From Colius striatus (Eukaryota > Chordata > Aves > Coliiformes > Coliidae), in NCBI RefSeq assembly GCF_028858725.1, contig NC_084772.1:19321548-19385547 (forward strand): a stretch of 64,000 bases of DNA. The letters run 5' to 3'. A model generated the notes under the pieces. It searched no databases. It had not been told where the DNA came from and saw only the letters and a program-made list of their open reading frames with translations. The position numbers and the translations under genes are program-made. Below, one piece after another: positions 1 to 12,000 of the stretch. The stretch's first letter is position 1. Each line of letters opens with the position of its first letter.

Positions 1-3000
1 CACAATTTTGCAATCCAATCCTCTGTGTCAGCTCCCATGTGACACTACAGAGAAAAAGGGCTCCAATCATGCAAGTCAGCTTGCAGAAAAATGAGCCCCC
101 ATCTCTCTCTGGGAAATGGGAAATGTGTACAGCAAGCTCAGTCCAGCCTTTCTCTTCCAGATAACTTTATGGGGGGGGAAAAAAAAGGTGGAGTAGCTTT
201 TCTTTCTATTCCAGGCCCTGAATGTTTAGCATATGCATATAAAATATAGCATATAAAATTCCCCTTAGCTGGCCAAGGGAAAATCTGTCTGTTGCAGCTA
301 CTGTACCAAAAGGGTCTGCAGAGGCCCTTATAAATCCCAGCATGGGCAGGCCTGAAGCCAGAAGGAAAATCCTTGTGTCATCTCCAGACACTTGGGTTCT
401 TAGCAGCTAGGGACAGTGCCAGGTCATTAACAGCCTCTTGTTTTTATTTGCACTGGGGCTTGCAGCAGCCTCCACTGTTTGAAAGCCTCAGTACTACTGT
501 GCTTAATGTCAGCACTCCCATCCACTGGTCATCTTACTTTCAGTGCAGCTGCAGTACAGAGGAGATGACATCTCCCATGGTTTTTCCCCAGCATGGTATC
601 AGTCATAGATCTGATGTCATGAGGAAGAAAGGACACATCCTATGGCTGAAGCTGAGGTGCTTTCTAGCAAGGCTTCTCTAAGGGCAAGGAGAGCCAAAGA
701 GTGACAAATGCCTATAACAATACAGTACCACTGCCCTTCACTCTGGCAACACCAAACCTAGTCCTGAAATCAGCTGTCAGAGCCCAAGCTATCAGCAAAA
801 ACCCTCTCTTCAAATTTACTCCTTGCCAATTTGTACATAGAGCGGTTCCAGCCACTGGGAGAAGCCAGTCCAAACCTCTGGCAAACACGTCTCTCAGCAA
901 TGGGAGCTGTGTTTCAGCTGATCTGCAAGTTCTTCCCATCTGTGCTGTATCCCACTGGAAAAGTCACAGGGCTGTGTGTCAGAAGTGGGGTGGTGAGAAG
1001 CTGCTTATTCTAGCCTGAAGAAGTTACTTATAAAGTGATTTATGTAGATTAGGACTAGGAGTTCTTGTAAATCCACATCCATTTGGTATGGTCATTACAG
1101 TAAACCAGAATAGGAACAACAGTCAAAACACCCAATTCTGTTTGCCTTCTCAGCAGGATCTCACTCATCCTCCTGAGAAAGACTGTCCCAAAGCCACATG
1201 ACATACCCATTACCATATGAGTTTGATTTTCTGACTGTCTCCATCAAAACCATCTTCTGTTTGGACTCACAGTGGAGAAATCCACATACAGGGAGTTGCA
1301 TGTGTTCTATCTGTCCCAAGACCAGGGACAGTAACCTGGTAACAGAGTCCTCTCTCGTGAGGTACCAGCATTAGTGCAGTGAGGAATCCAGAGGAAAAGA
1401 GAAAAGGGAACCAGAAAAAAGATCTGCCAGTGAGCTCCAGAGCAGGAACTCAGTAAACTTGTTGACATCACTATAACCAGGCAAATTCCTCACCGAAAAT
1501 AATAATGAATAAAATGCCATGGATGTTTGCTCACAGAAACAGAGCTGTTTTACCCTGACTGTGATTTATGCAAATAACAGAGCACATGACTTTGTGGGGG
1601 CAGGAGTGTTGAGGAAAACAGAGAAGAATCAAAATTCATGGAAAACAAGACAAAGTGGCAAAGGTTGGGCAGTCTTTTTGTTGAGACAGCCCTGCAAGGG
1701 AATTCCCTTGTCAGGAAAAGAGCTCCCTGCAGCCTAATGAAGGGTTAACATCTCCTGGTAGGAGATAAAGGTCAGCCAGTCATAAAGGTCAACCAGTTCA
1801 CAGAGGGGAAGCAACACTCAGAGGGAAACCAAGTCCTGTTTTCAGTGCTTCAGCATTTACATCAAAACCAGACCATTGTAGCACCAGTGGCCACAGCCCA
1901 ACATTGTGCCTGGGCTTGTCCTTACTGGAAGAAAAGCACCATAACATCATCTCTCTGCTTTCTCTCTGAGGGAACAGCTTGTTCACTGGAAGGCTCCACA
2001 CTCCTATTCTTCAACCCCACAGCTGCCATGCTTCACCTTGCAGGAATTTTTATGGCTGGACTGAACCTCATGCTGGCAGCTAGCTGTTCCTACTCAGGAC
2101 AAGCAGCTTACAGTAGCCTTGACTACTGGGACTAAGCTGACCAACTTGCTTCTCCTGCAACTCTGGAATGAAAGAGGTCAAAACAATATCCCTCGAGGCA
2201 CAAAGAGTCTCCTGGATGGATTTGTACCAAGGCTGAATGACTCATAGCTTGTGCATATCAAAAAGATAAAAGGCAGAGCCATCCTTACTGCCAAAAACAT
2301 AAAACCTGAGCTTAAGACAAGCTTTGGATAGAAAATATGCCCAAAGCCTTTCCATTCAGCTGCTATCACCTGGCAGCTGGGAACAACCTTGACATGGCAG
2401 TGGCACACGGTGATCACCCTGCAGCTGCACAGAGGACACAAAGCTGTGGGTCTGCTGCATGCCTCTGCCAGCTCACCCATGGCAGGTCACACCACTGCTG
2501 ATGACAAAACAGAGGCAGCCTTGTAGTTTAACTCATCCTGGATTACTGTTTCATAAAGTTCCCCAGCTGTGAAGTCTAGCTCATTCTCATCTAGGTTTAG
2601 CCTGTACCTTAGAAATTAACTCCCAAACATCTTAAGCCACAGTCTGCAAAGCGTGGGATGTTGTGTGCTACTTCCCCCCACCCCCAGGTCTGACCTTGGC
2701 CCAGACAGAAGCTCAGTGGAGAAAAAATGGGATGCTGCATCACCTTACTCTCTGTCTCCACTTACACAGGGAAGTCTCCACACATTCATACTTAACTATA
2801 CCCTAAGGAAGATACGGAGAAATACTTGTTCTCCACCCTGACCTACTCTCAGCTGAACTTCTTGGACAACATCACAGGCTTGAGTTCCACCTGAGGTAAA
2901 GGATGAAAAACCAGTGGCTATGAAAGAAAGCTACTGAATGTCCCTTAATGCAAAGTGCATCTTTCTAAAATCCAAAATAAATACAATAATTGCAAAACCC

Positions 3001-5891
3001 ATTTTCCATCAGCATTCAGGAGGTAATAAGGATAATCCCAAATAAGCAAGAAGACCTGACTCTCAGCTAGTACAGATGAGGAGAACTGTGGCTATTTGCA
3101 CCAGATGAGACCATCCCTGTAATTTTATAGTTATTACAGCTAAAAATCAATTATTTTTTCTTCCTGAGAGATTTTCTGGCAGCCTCCTGCACTGACTATC
3201 AGCATTGCTTCCCAAGCCACCTCCCTATAGATTTTGCCACACCTGCTCCCCCTTCCAAGGGAGGAATACAAAAGCAAGGGCAACCCAATTCCTCTCCTTG
3301 CTTTATAATATCTCATCCTTTTGTTCACAAGCCCATAATCTACTCTTCAACAGTCAATATCCTTTATATTTTCCTTCAGGCAGGTGCTTCTAAGAGACCA
3401 GTAATAATCACCATGTGTGAACACTCTTTATTCTACAGATGCAGCACGGTGGGCTTTGCTTGCCAGGCACCATTCCAGCTGACTGTCTTTTGCTTTGAGT
3501 GTCTCAGTGGCAGAACAACGTCTATTGGTGTTTGTTCAGCTTTGAGCAGAGCTCAACCATTGCTCATCAATGCATCTACAACATAGCAGAGAATTGAAAA
3601 CAAGCCTCAAGCTGGAGCTTTGGTCTTAAACGAAGAGCCACAATTGGCTTTTGCAAATATTACAAGATAGCAAGAGCTCTCTGCATTTACTGAGGTTTCT
3701 CAGACTGAAGACTTGTTGTTCTGGAATTCCAGCCAATCACTTCTATAGATCATTAACTCAAAGCTGTTATCTGCTCTACAAAAAGCCTCCTTGTGCCACC
3801 CTTCCTTGGAAGGAGAGCCATATTGCACAGAGTGAGAGCACCTGTGGGCCAGGCACACAACTAAACCTGCAGAGAGTCAAACTGCATCAGTGGGCTAGAT
3901 TCTCTTCATCACTGGTGAGGAAAAAAATCCCCCCTTTAGGTTGTTACTTATTCCAAATGATGAACCAACACTGAGTCAGATTTGTAGCTATTCATTACAG
4001 CACCCAATCAAGTGTGTTTCTCTATGTATGGCTAGCACCTCAGATAATCTCTGTAAAAACCAGCAGCAGTGAGTGACTGACAGTGTCCCTGAAGGCCAAG
4101 AGAGCTCGGAAGAACTAGGAGAACTAGAAGAAACAGCTAGAGGATAAAGTCCAAACACCAAATTACAGTTGGGCTCCTGTCCTCTGTTGTTTTGACAGAT
4201 TCTCTGCAATGTTACATGCATAAGAAGCAGCAAATAGTTCTGCATTTATCCCACTCAGAGGGATTCAGCTGCACATGTACAACTATTCAAAACAGTTGTC
4301 ACAATACTTTCTTAGAGAGAGGAGATCACCATTGACATTACATCCAGAAGTGCTTTGGTTATAGACATGGTTGCTCAATAAAAGTGTATTAAGCACAAGA
4401 TATTTTGTTTCCACATTTTAGTACAGAATCACTGGAATATGAAAGCTTTTAAGTAGCAGCCAAGAGTGGTTGATGTTCCAGCAGATTATTAACTCACACA
4501 GACTACTAATCAAAGATGAAACAAGTGAAATTGCAAATTATATGTAAGAGACCTGGGGGACAGCTGTTAGAACAGCACTCAGGAATGCTGTTCAACTCTG
4601 CAGCAGTGAATTGTCTAAACATATATTTTTTTAAGTCTTGGGCTTGGTGACTCTTCCATGAGTCACTCATTAGCACTCTATAATTTCACCTTCAGCTACA
4701 ATTACACAGTTTCAGCTGCTTCACACGAACAGAGATTTGCTTTCCTGGCTCTCAGGTAGCATTGTGGATGTTTCTTTTCAGAATAGACCCCTCTGTGAAG
4801 TTGTCATTTTGAAACCTTTAGCCCCACTGCTTGTCTTCTTAAAGGATGTGAAATTATTATATCCTGCTTGCTTCTTACCTAAATAGAACCTTCTGTACCC
4901 TACAAACTACCAGAGAATTGAGGGAGACTTCAATATCATCCTTCATATTGTCTTATTGGGAGATTTCTTTACCTAGGCAAGAACACAATTATTGAGGGAG
5001 ATTATTTCAACAACCAGCCTGTTCTCCAAGTGCATAAGAAAGCCCATTTCTCAGGCACTGGAGAGCTGGCCCTAGGTTTAACTGAAAGAGATAATCTTGC
5101 TTTAAATACTTCTTCAGAGGAAACACACTACACATTAGCATCTTCTCAGTTCAAGCCAGCTTTTCAGCAGCAGTTCTTCTCAGCCTTCCACAACTGATTT
5201 CTCTCATGGCTGTTGCTTGTTTTCCCTCTCTTAGACTGAGCCTGGAGCCCAGCTCAGTGTGCCCTGGGAGGCCTCGATAGAGTTAAATGATAAGCTCAGT
5301 TGGGGCAGATAAATTCAAGTGAAGCCCTTCCAAGGTGTGCACTAAGCACATTTCTCTTTGTCTCTGATATGCCCAAGGCCAAACAGAAGACTATTCAAAC
5401 CTAGTTAACTATTAAGAGCTACTAGTTAATTGGCACTGGTAGGGACTTCAGACTGTAGTTGATTAGGTCCATGAATTCCTTGTGCAAACAAAAGGCCTCA
5501 AGAGAAGATTAAACAAGGGTGTGGGTTTTTCTGTTTAATGTTACTTGGTTAACTTAATGCTGCCCTGTTCTCTACCATTCAATATGGTGTTATTTCCATA
5601 ATCAGGGAAGGACATGGGAAACATACAATGGTGACAAAAAGGGGGGGTCAGTATATTCCCTCCTCATGGAATAGTTAAGCTCAAAGGTGCTTCTTCATGC
5701 CTGAGTGCTCAAAGGGCAGATGTTAAATCTTCCTAGTAGGAAGACAGGCAATAGGAAACTGTCTTCTTTTTAAAGGATTAACAACTAAGTTGAAGGATGA
5801 TCCAACCCTTCCCCCTCTCTCCCCTCCTGCTGGTGTTTGCCGAGCTAACAGCAATGAGAACTGGCAGTTGGAAGCAGAAGGAAGAGGTTAC
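1..5891 (-). other. COTL1: COTL1 intron 3 (partial), no further exon seen
   Basis: Runs off the left edge. I searched the minus strand for the expected last exon (beginning NFAKEF and ending near NYDAQTE) and found nothing. All open frames here are short (at most about 107 codons) and resemble no known protein. Visible structure is limited to a 17-bp tandem duplication at 1765-1798. Confidence 0.7.
1765..1798. repeat. 17-bp tandem duplication carrying AAAGGTCA half-sites
   Basis: Two adjacent copies of ATAAAGGTCAGCCAGTC, the second with one or two changes. Each contains AAAGGTCA, a nuclear-receptor-type half-site, 17 bp apart on the same strand. It lies in COTL1 intron 3. The duplication is seen directly; any receptor binding is inference. 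Confidence 0.6.
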
Positions 5892-6049
5892 CTGTACTAC
5901 TTCTTTGACCAGAGTCTTGTCGGTCCCAGTCTTGGCTCTCTGCAGGCCACTGACATCCTCTCCAATCCAGGTGATGAGGGCAAACTTGACACGCTTGCTC
6001 ATGGCATCGCCGGTGGTGAATCGGACAAAGCCGAACAACCGAACATCAT
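5892..6049 (-). CDS. COTL1: COTL1 coding exon 3
   Basis: 158 bp encoding residues 54-106 (DDVRLFGFVRFTTGDAMSKR to LVKEVVQ), the core of the ADF-homology fold. The acceptor follows TGTCTGTCCAG; the exon ends in CAG before the donor GTAACC at a codon boundary, so the missing last exon must start in phase 0. Confidence 0.97.
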
Positions 6050-9000
6050 CTGGACAGACAAAGCAAATGGATAACATCACTAAAACCAGAAACATCCCCA
6101 TCTTGCCATTTTCCAGCCCGTCAGAGGCTGAGCCAAGGCACTGATCCTGTGTTACAATACCATCATTTGGCATCAGCAGGGCAAGACAGGCGCTCTGCTC
6201 ATATGTCTTTTGCTTGCAAGGTTTGCCTAGCCACTGTTAGATCTGCCTCTTTCTGGGGTGCTCTGAGTTACTTGGAGAAAACTGTGCCAGCCACTCCATG
6301 CCACATTAGTGTGCTGCTAGTGAGTTTGGAAATGGCTAAAATACAGCCAACAGGCAGTACAAGAGTACAGAGGTAACCGCAGTTAGACATTCAGCCAGAT
6401 CATTCATCTGCAGGTCACTGGTCAAGAAGGGAAGAAAATGATTCCCCATCATCTCCTTCTTACAGGACAGCAGGATTAGCATCACATTTTATGACACATG
6501 CCCAGAAACTGGCCATTGTGCAAATCTGATCCTTTCTCCTCCTTCCCTGCAGCAACATTTCTGGCTCACTTGTAGTATGAGTTCAAGAGAAGAAGAAGCA
6601 AAAGACAAATCTGCAATTACTTCCCCAGATGTGCTTTTCCAACTCCTTCCCAAGCCCTGGAGAGAGAGGCCTTGGATTTTAGAACCATTCTGATTTTCAT
6701 TTCACAGCTGCTTTCTGCTATATCATGCCAGACTAGAGTTATTTAGTCTGGCCATATGTGTAAAAACCTTGTAAACTCCTTCTCTCGAAGAGTTTGTTCC
6801 TTCCTTGCAGGGTGACTCATCAACCAAGGCAGTTGGACGCCTTCATGATCACAGGCACTTAGAAAACGTGTGATACCATCCACTCATATCCCTGGCCTTG
6901 GTGGCAAGCAGGATGCTGGAGCCTCCAACCAGGATTTAGCAGAAAAGCAGAGCAGATGGGCAGTTGTGCAATCGTGGAATATACCTAATCATAGCCACTT
7001 CATCTGTTACAGGTCACTCAAGACCTTTTAAATGAAACGAGATGACTCAAAACAGAAGAACAGAGTCGCTGTTTGAAAAGTATCATGTTCATCTTGGTAA
7101 CGCTTGTTGTGACCCGTTGAACGTGTTTTATAGTTATTTGCTGTCTTGACTATTGCCAGGGGAAGAAGCAGGCTCCAGGTGTAGTAACTTGTGCCAACAA
7201 CCCCATCCATGGATCCGTTACAGCACGCTCCATGAGCAGCCAGGACAGCCCCAGGAGCCCCAGGCAGAGGGGAGAAGCAGATCTAAATTGCTCACCCTCA
7301 GAAAATAAGCTGCTAGAAATGGATGCAAAAACAAAAAGTGGGATTTTTCACTGAAAGCTGCCAGACTTGAGAGCTTCTTTCATGCTTTGTTTTGATGAGT
7401 GTGAGCAAAGACTACTTCCCCTTGATATAAAAGTTTTAAAGCTCCAAACCCCTCCACGAATGCTCTCTCTGTTTTGTTCTGTTTTTATTTCTTGCCACTG
7501 GCAGAGGACAACTGGGAAAAACTGGATAATGTAGAGAGGGTGGTGGTGTGAGCCAGTACAGTGTTTAAAACCAACTCCTCCAAAGGTTTCAAACTTGAAG
7601 TAGAGAGAGCTCACTCCAAAGGAAAAACCTACGTGGATCTTTGGAAGGAGAATAAGAGTCAGGGGACTCGACAGTGCAGGCACACAAAACTTCTCTCTCA
7701 GATACTCTATTCCTGAAACACACAGACTCCTGTTTCTGACAGTAAATCCTCTTCCCAAGACTGATTAGAACCATAAATGAACCGACAGCCAGGAAATACC
7801 CAAGGTGAAGAGAGACAGTAAATCCCCTAACGTTACTATTAACAGTTCTACGAAAAAACCTTCCTTTCCCAGATCTGACAGTAAAGGAGGCCACACTCTG
7901 CTAAGAACTGCACTGTGGTTCCTATGGGAACACAGTGCTGGAAGGCACTGTAATGTCATCAAGTCCTGGCCCCTTCTATACTGTAACTGTGCCACAGCCC
8001 TTGCCATGGGCCCCTCACTTTCCACCTTGAGTATGTAGGTTTTTCATCCCTGCCCCTTCTACCAAAGGCTGTTACAGACCCTGAAGACTGATTTGGAATA
8101 TACTCCTTTATAATAGAGATAATGCAAGGATATAATGAATGTGAAGAATTCCAAGCTTTTCTGCAGTGCCTTTTCATAGGAAGGCAGAAAGGAGGTTGAA
8201 GGAATTTATCTGTCAGCATGAACTTTAAGTTGACAGGAACCCACAGATCGCTGGCAGCAGCAGGTTTTCCTTCTCAGCAGTAGAGCCTGAGTGCTTTCCC
8301 AGCCTGTCTGCAAGCAGCTTGATCAGTGGCACCAAAGAGAGCCAAAGCCAGTGGTTCCACATGGGCTTTTATCTCTTAGATCCCCCACCACTCTGTGACT
8401 GTGAGAAACTAACTCTTACTTCAACACGTTAAGTCTCGGCAAGTTTAATGGGCAGCTGAGGTTAGATGTGGGGCTTTGAGTCATCATCTTGGGCAGAATT
8501 CCCCTGGGGCTGGTTTACTTGTGGGGGCTTGAAAGGTTCCTCACAATAGGCAGAACAGGCTCTTTAGCTGCTACCATTTCCAGTGCAGTGTAGTTAATAC
8601 AGAGTACCAATATGAGAGGCTGTAATTTGACGTGCCAATCTGTGAACTGCAGCAGCTGAGAAGCATTTCAGCGGCTGAAGGTAAAGCCAAGAGGGAATGC
8701 GAATTGAAGCCTTTAGCAATTAACATATCTCTTTTCCTAAAAGGGCACCAGGGACAGATGCAGAGGTTTTAGCACTGATTCAACCTGAGCACGAGCCTCT
8801 CCAACTGCAGGTCAAAATCCCTGAGCAGAAGTGGTTGAGTTTCACAATTAGTCTGAAGCGTGTTCAGAGCAGTAACAGGATCAAAACACAAGTTCTTTTA
8901 TACCCCTCCAGGTTTCCTCTTTCACAGTGAAGCCATCCAGCCCTACGAGATCACATCACTGCTCTGGATGGCATCAGGGCCAACTCCCCTCGAAGCCCCA

Positions 9001-12000
9001 AGGCATCAATATCCACCTCCCACCCCCTTTTCACACAAAACTCGGGTTTAGGAATTGCTGAGTGTGTGGGACAGTCTAACAAATCGTAGACAGACAGTAC
9101 ATTTCCTCTGAAGGAGGACATCCTGACTAGCTCTATGCAAGCACCTTCCTGGTCACCGAGGTGTGAATTTCAGGGCAGAGAAAAACACATTATAGACCTG
9201 AGCAGAAAGGAAGCAGCAGCTTTATTTGAGGTCTCACAAGTTAGGAACAGCAGAAATGAACTATGTTAATTCCTAGGGCTACAGCAACACTGAAAAATAC
9301 AATGAATGCCTTCATGAGCATCATTGAGCATTTTTCTCCAAACCCCTTCCTTGTCAGTAGGCAGGATTTTCCCAATATCCTGATTAAGCTGCCCATGGCA
9401 AAGCTCCATGCCAAGCTGCAGAGATTTCCTTGATGGTATTCTCCTCTTTTTCATCCACTCAAACCCTTTGGTTCAGCTGTACTAAAAAATTCCCCATTAG
9501 ACTAAAATGCCCTGACTCATCAGTAAAAGATAATAGCTGCAGGAAAGAAATACACTGTCAAAAGCTCTGTGGTTCTTAGTCTTAGCTCTGAATGGCCAAA
9601 CCAGAGATGTGCCAAGATAAGGCCACTGTTCCCAGCTTCACCTGCCTGCTAAATGAAGGTCACATGCAGCCAGGCAGCTGATGGAATGATGTGCTTTTGT
9701 GTTCAGTCCAACAATGAATTACCGAGGGCATGTGATGGGTTCCATGAAGGATTTATTTAGTTGGTTTCAATTGGATTCAGTTTAGATTAATTTGGCAATT
9801 TTCCACCTCTTCAGTCACCAGGAGTGCAGATAGAAATCCTTCCCTACCTCTACACCATTTTCCCCCTGTTTAACCCTATCTTGAAACCTTTATCTCTGAT
9901 GCAATGCTGCCTCTCATCATGCAGACACCTTCATTAAGTCATGGAAGACAAACACAAGATGTTTGACCTCAGGAGAATAACCACAGAGAATGCTGTAGCT
10001 GGGGCACCAGCCTTACCCTTGTAAGCCAGGGGGGCTGACAGGAGTGCAGGGTACTTGGGAGGATTACCCCACATCAGTTCCTCCAGCTTTCTCTGGTCCA
10101 GAGAAGGCACCGCCAGCATTTCAGCAGAATGATTTGCTGCTACCCCAGTGACAGTGACCCTGGATTGGTCTCTCTCCTGACCTGGGTGTATCCTGGAGCA
10201 CAGAGTGGCAGAAAACAGGGGATTCAGCTAATCTTTGTTCCCCTTCCTTGAAGTTGCATTAGTCAGAGAGAAGTAGAAGCCAGACAGGCCCCTAAGCAAA
10301 GGGCATACAAAAATGTAACGCTCTTCTTGACCTGCTCTCATGCCCAGCACAGGATGGCAACATGCACACCCACAGCCATGTTGTTTTAATTAAGCATCAC
10401 AACACTAAACCACAGGCAAAGAGTTACAATTTCAGTGCAAAACTCAACCTGATGAGTTACTCCCACAAAAATTAAAGACTATTCCCTGAAACAACCTCCT
10501 GTCCTTTGCAAGGGACAGTCAAAGCCCCAGCTCCAGCTGGCAGCCAGGACATGGCTGTCAAAAACAAGCCCCTCCAGCTGACCCTCCCAAGAGCAGGACT
10601 TTCACAGCAGCAGGGAGGGCAGGGGTGCAGGGAAACTGTAAAGACAGTTTGAAATTTCCCTGAGCCATCCATGGCTCCAGGCCTTCCTTTAAATAGATAC
10701 TAAGGGAAAGCTGGCAGAGCAAACATTAAAGGGGAAAAACAAAAGCAGTAGGAGACTGATTTACAAAGCCTATTTTAGCAACTTAAGATGTAGCCAAATA
10801 GAGATAAGCACCTATCTCATTATATGTCCTCAGTGCATTTTTGCAAATCTTTCCTGCAACTTAAGGCCCTGCATCTTCTTGGTGATCTCTCAGCTCCTCA
10901 ATTTCATATGCAAGCCAGGCTTTACAGGACAATGGTCATGAGCCCAACAGAGCTGTGTCTCGAGAGCCAATTCTATCTCTATTTTCTTAATAATATTTTA
11001 TGTCAACCAGAAATGAGTTTATTGGGTGTTTGTTTCAGACCAAAGATTTTCACTTCCTCCTCGTGCTGAATGCACATTGTGGTTTTGTTCTGATCTTTTC
11101 AGACACATGAATAACTCTCCCATTTCATGCTGTCATTGCAATTATTTATCTGGACTGGGGATCTCCAAATAAAAGGCTCATTATTTCTTTTGTCAGAGAT
11201 GCATTGAAAACAACTGTTCACATGTGGCATGGGGAGGGGAAACACAGTCTTCTCCCCTCTCCATTACTTAATGGCAGAATGCACACTTTAGAAAACTAAA
11301 GGCTAGAGGTAATGCAATGCTCTGCTGCTTCCCAGCCCAGCGCCTGAGGCGAGCTGTCAGGGCAGTCGCTGTTACTGACACGCACTAGAGCTGAAGCGGA
11401 TGTTTCTAAACCAACTTTGAGTTCAGTATTTCAGTTGTGTCATTCTGCTCTTCTCAGTAACAGCATCACCAGCCCAATGACAAGACTTTGAAATTAAAAA
11501 CAACAAAAAAACCCACCAAAACCCAAAACCCTTCACATCCTTCCATACAATAACCTTCAGCTCTTATCTGTGTTTCTGGCTTCCAATTCACCAGCTCAGC
11601 TGGTTTTTTCGAAGTGTACTGATGGCACGGACTACTAAACACCAACCTAATGCTAGGGCTGGATCCACGCCATCTGCAGAGGCAAGAGCTCTAACTGCAA
11701 AGTAAAATGGATCAAAAGCCTTGAATTAAGTCATTGTTTAATGCAGAGGTAATCTGTGCTGTTAAGCCCAACCAAAACAGTCTTTAGCCAGAAGACACAG
11801 GGGGTGTCTACACTGTGTGTTTAATGACCCTGACACAATGTTCTCAATGTTAGTCTCCATTCTTTGGGTCAGACAAAAGCCAGTACAGTCACCTACACTG
11901 GTCCTCACATGGGACTGCAAGAAGTGCTACCAATAGCCATCTCCTGACCTTCTAAGGACTTTACTGTGCCAGTGGTTTAACCAACCTCTTTGACTTTGCT

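Noticed and set aside
5790-6144. Plus-strand frames of 94 and 115 codons over COTL1 exon 3
   Set aside because: Shadows of the minus-strand exon, which matches coactosin exactly.
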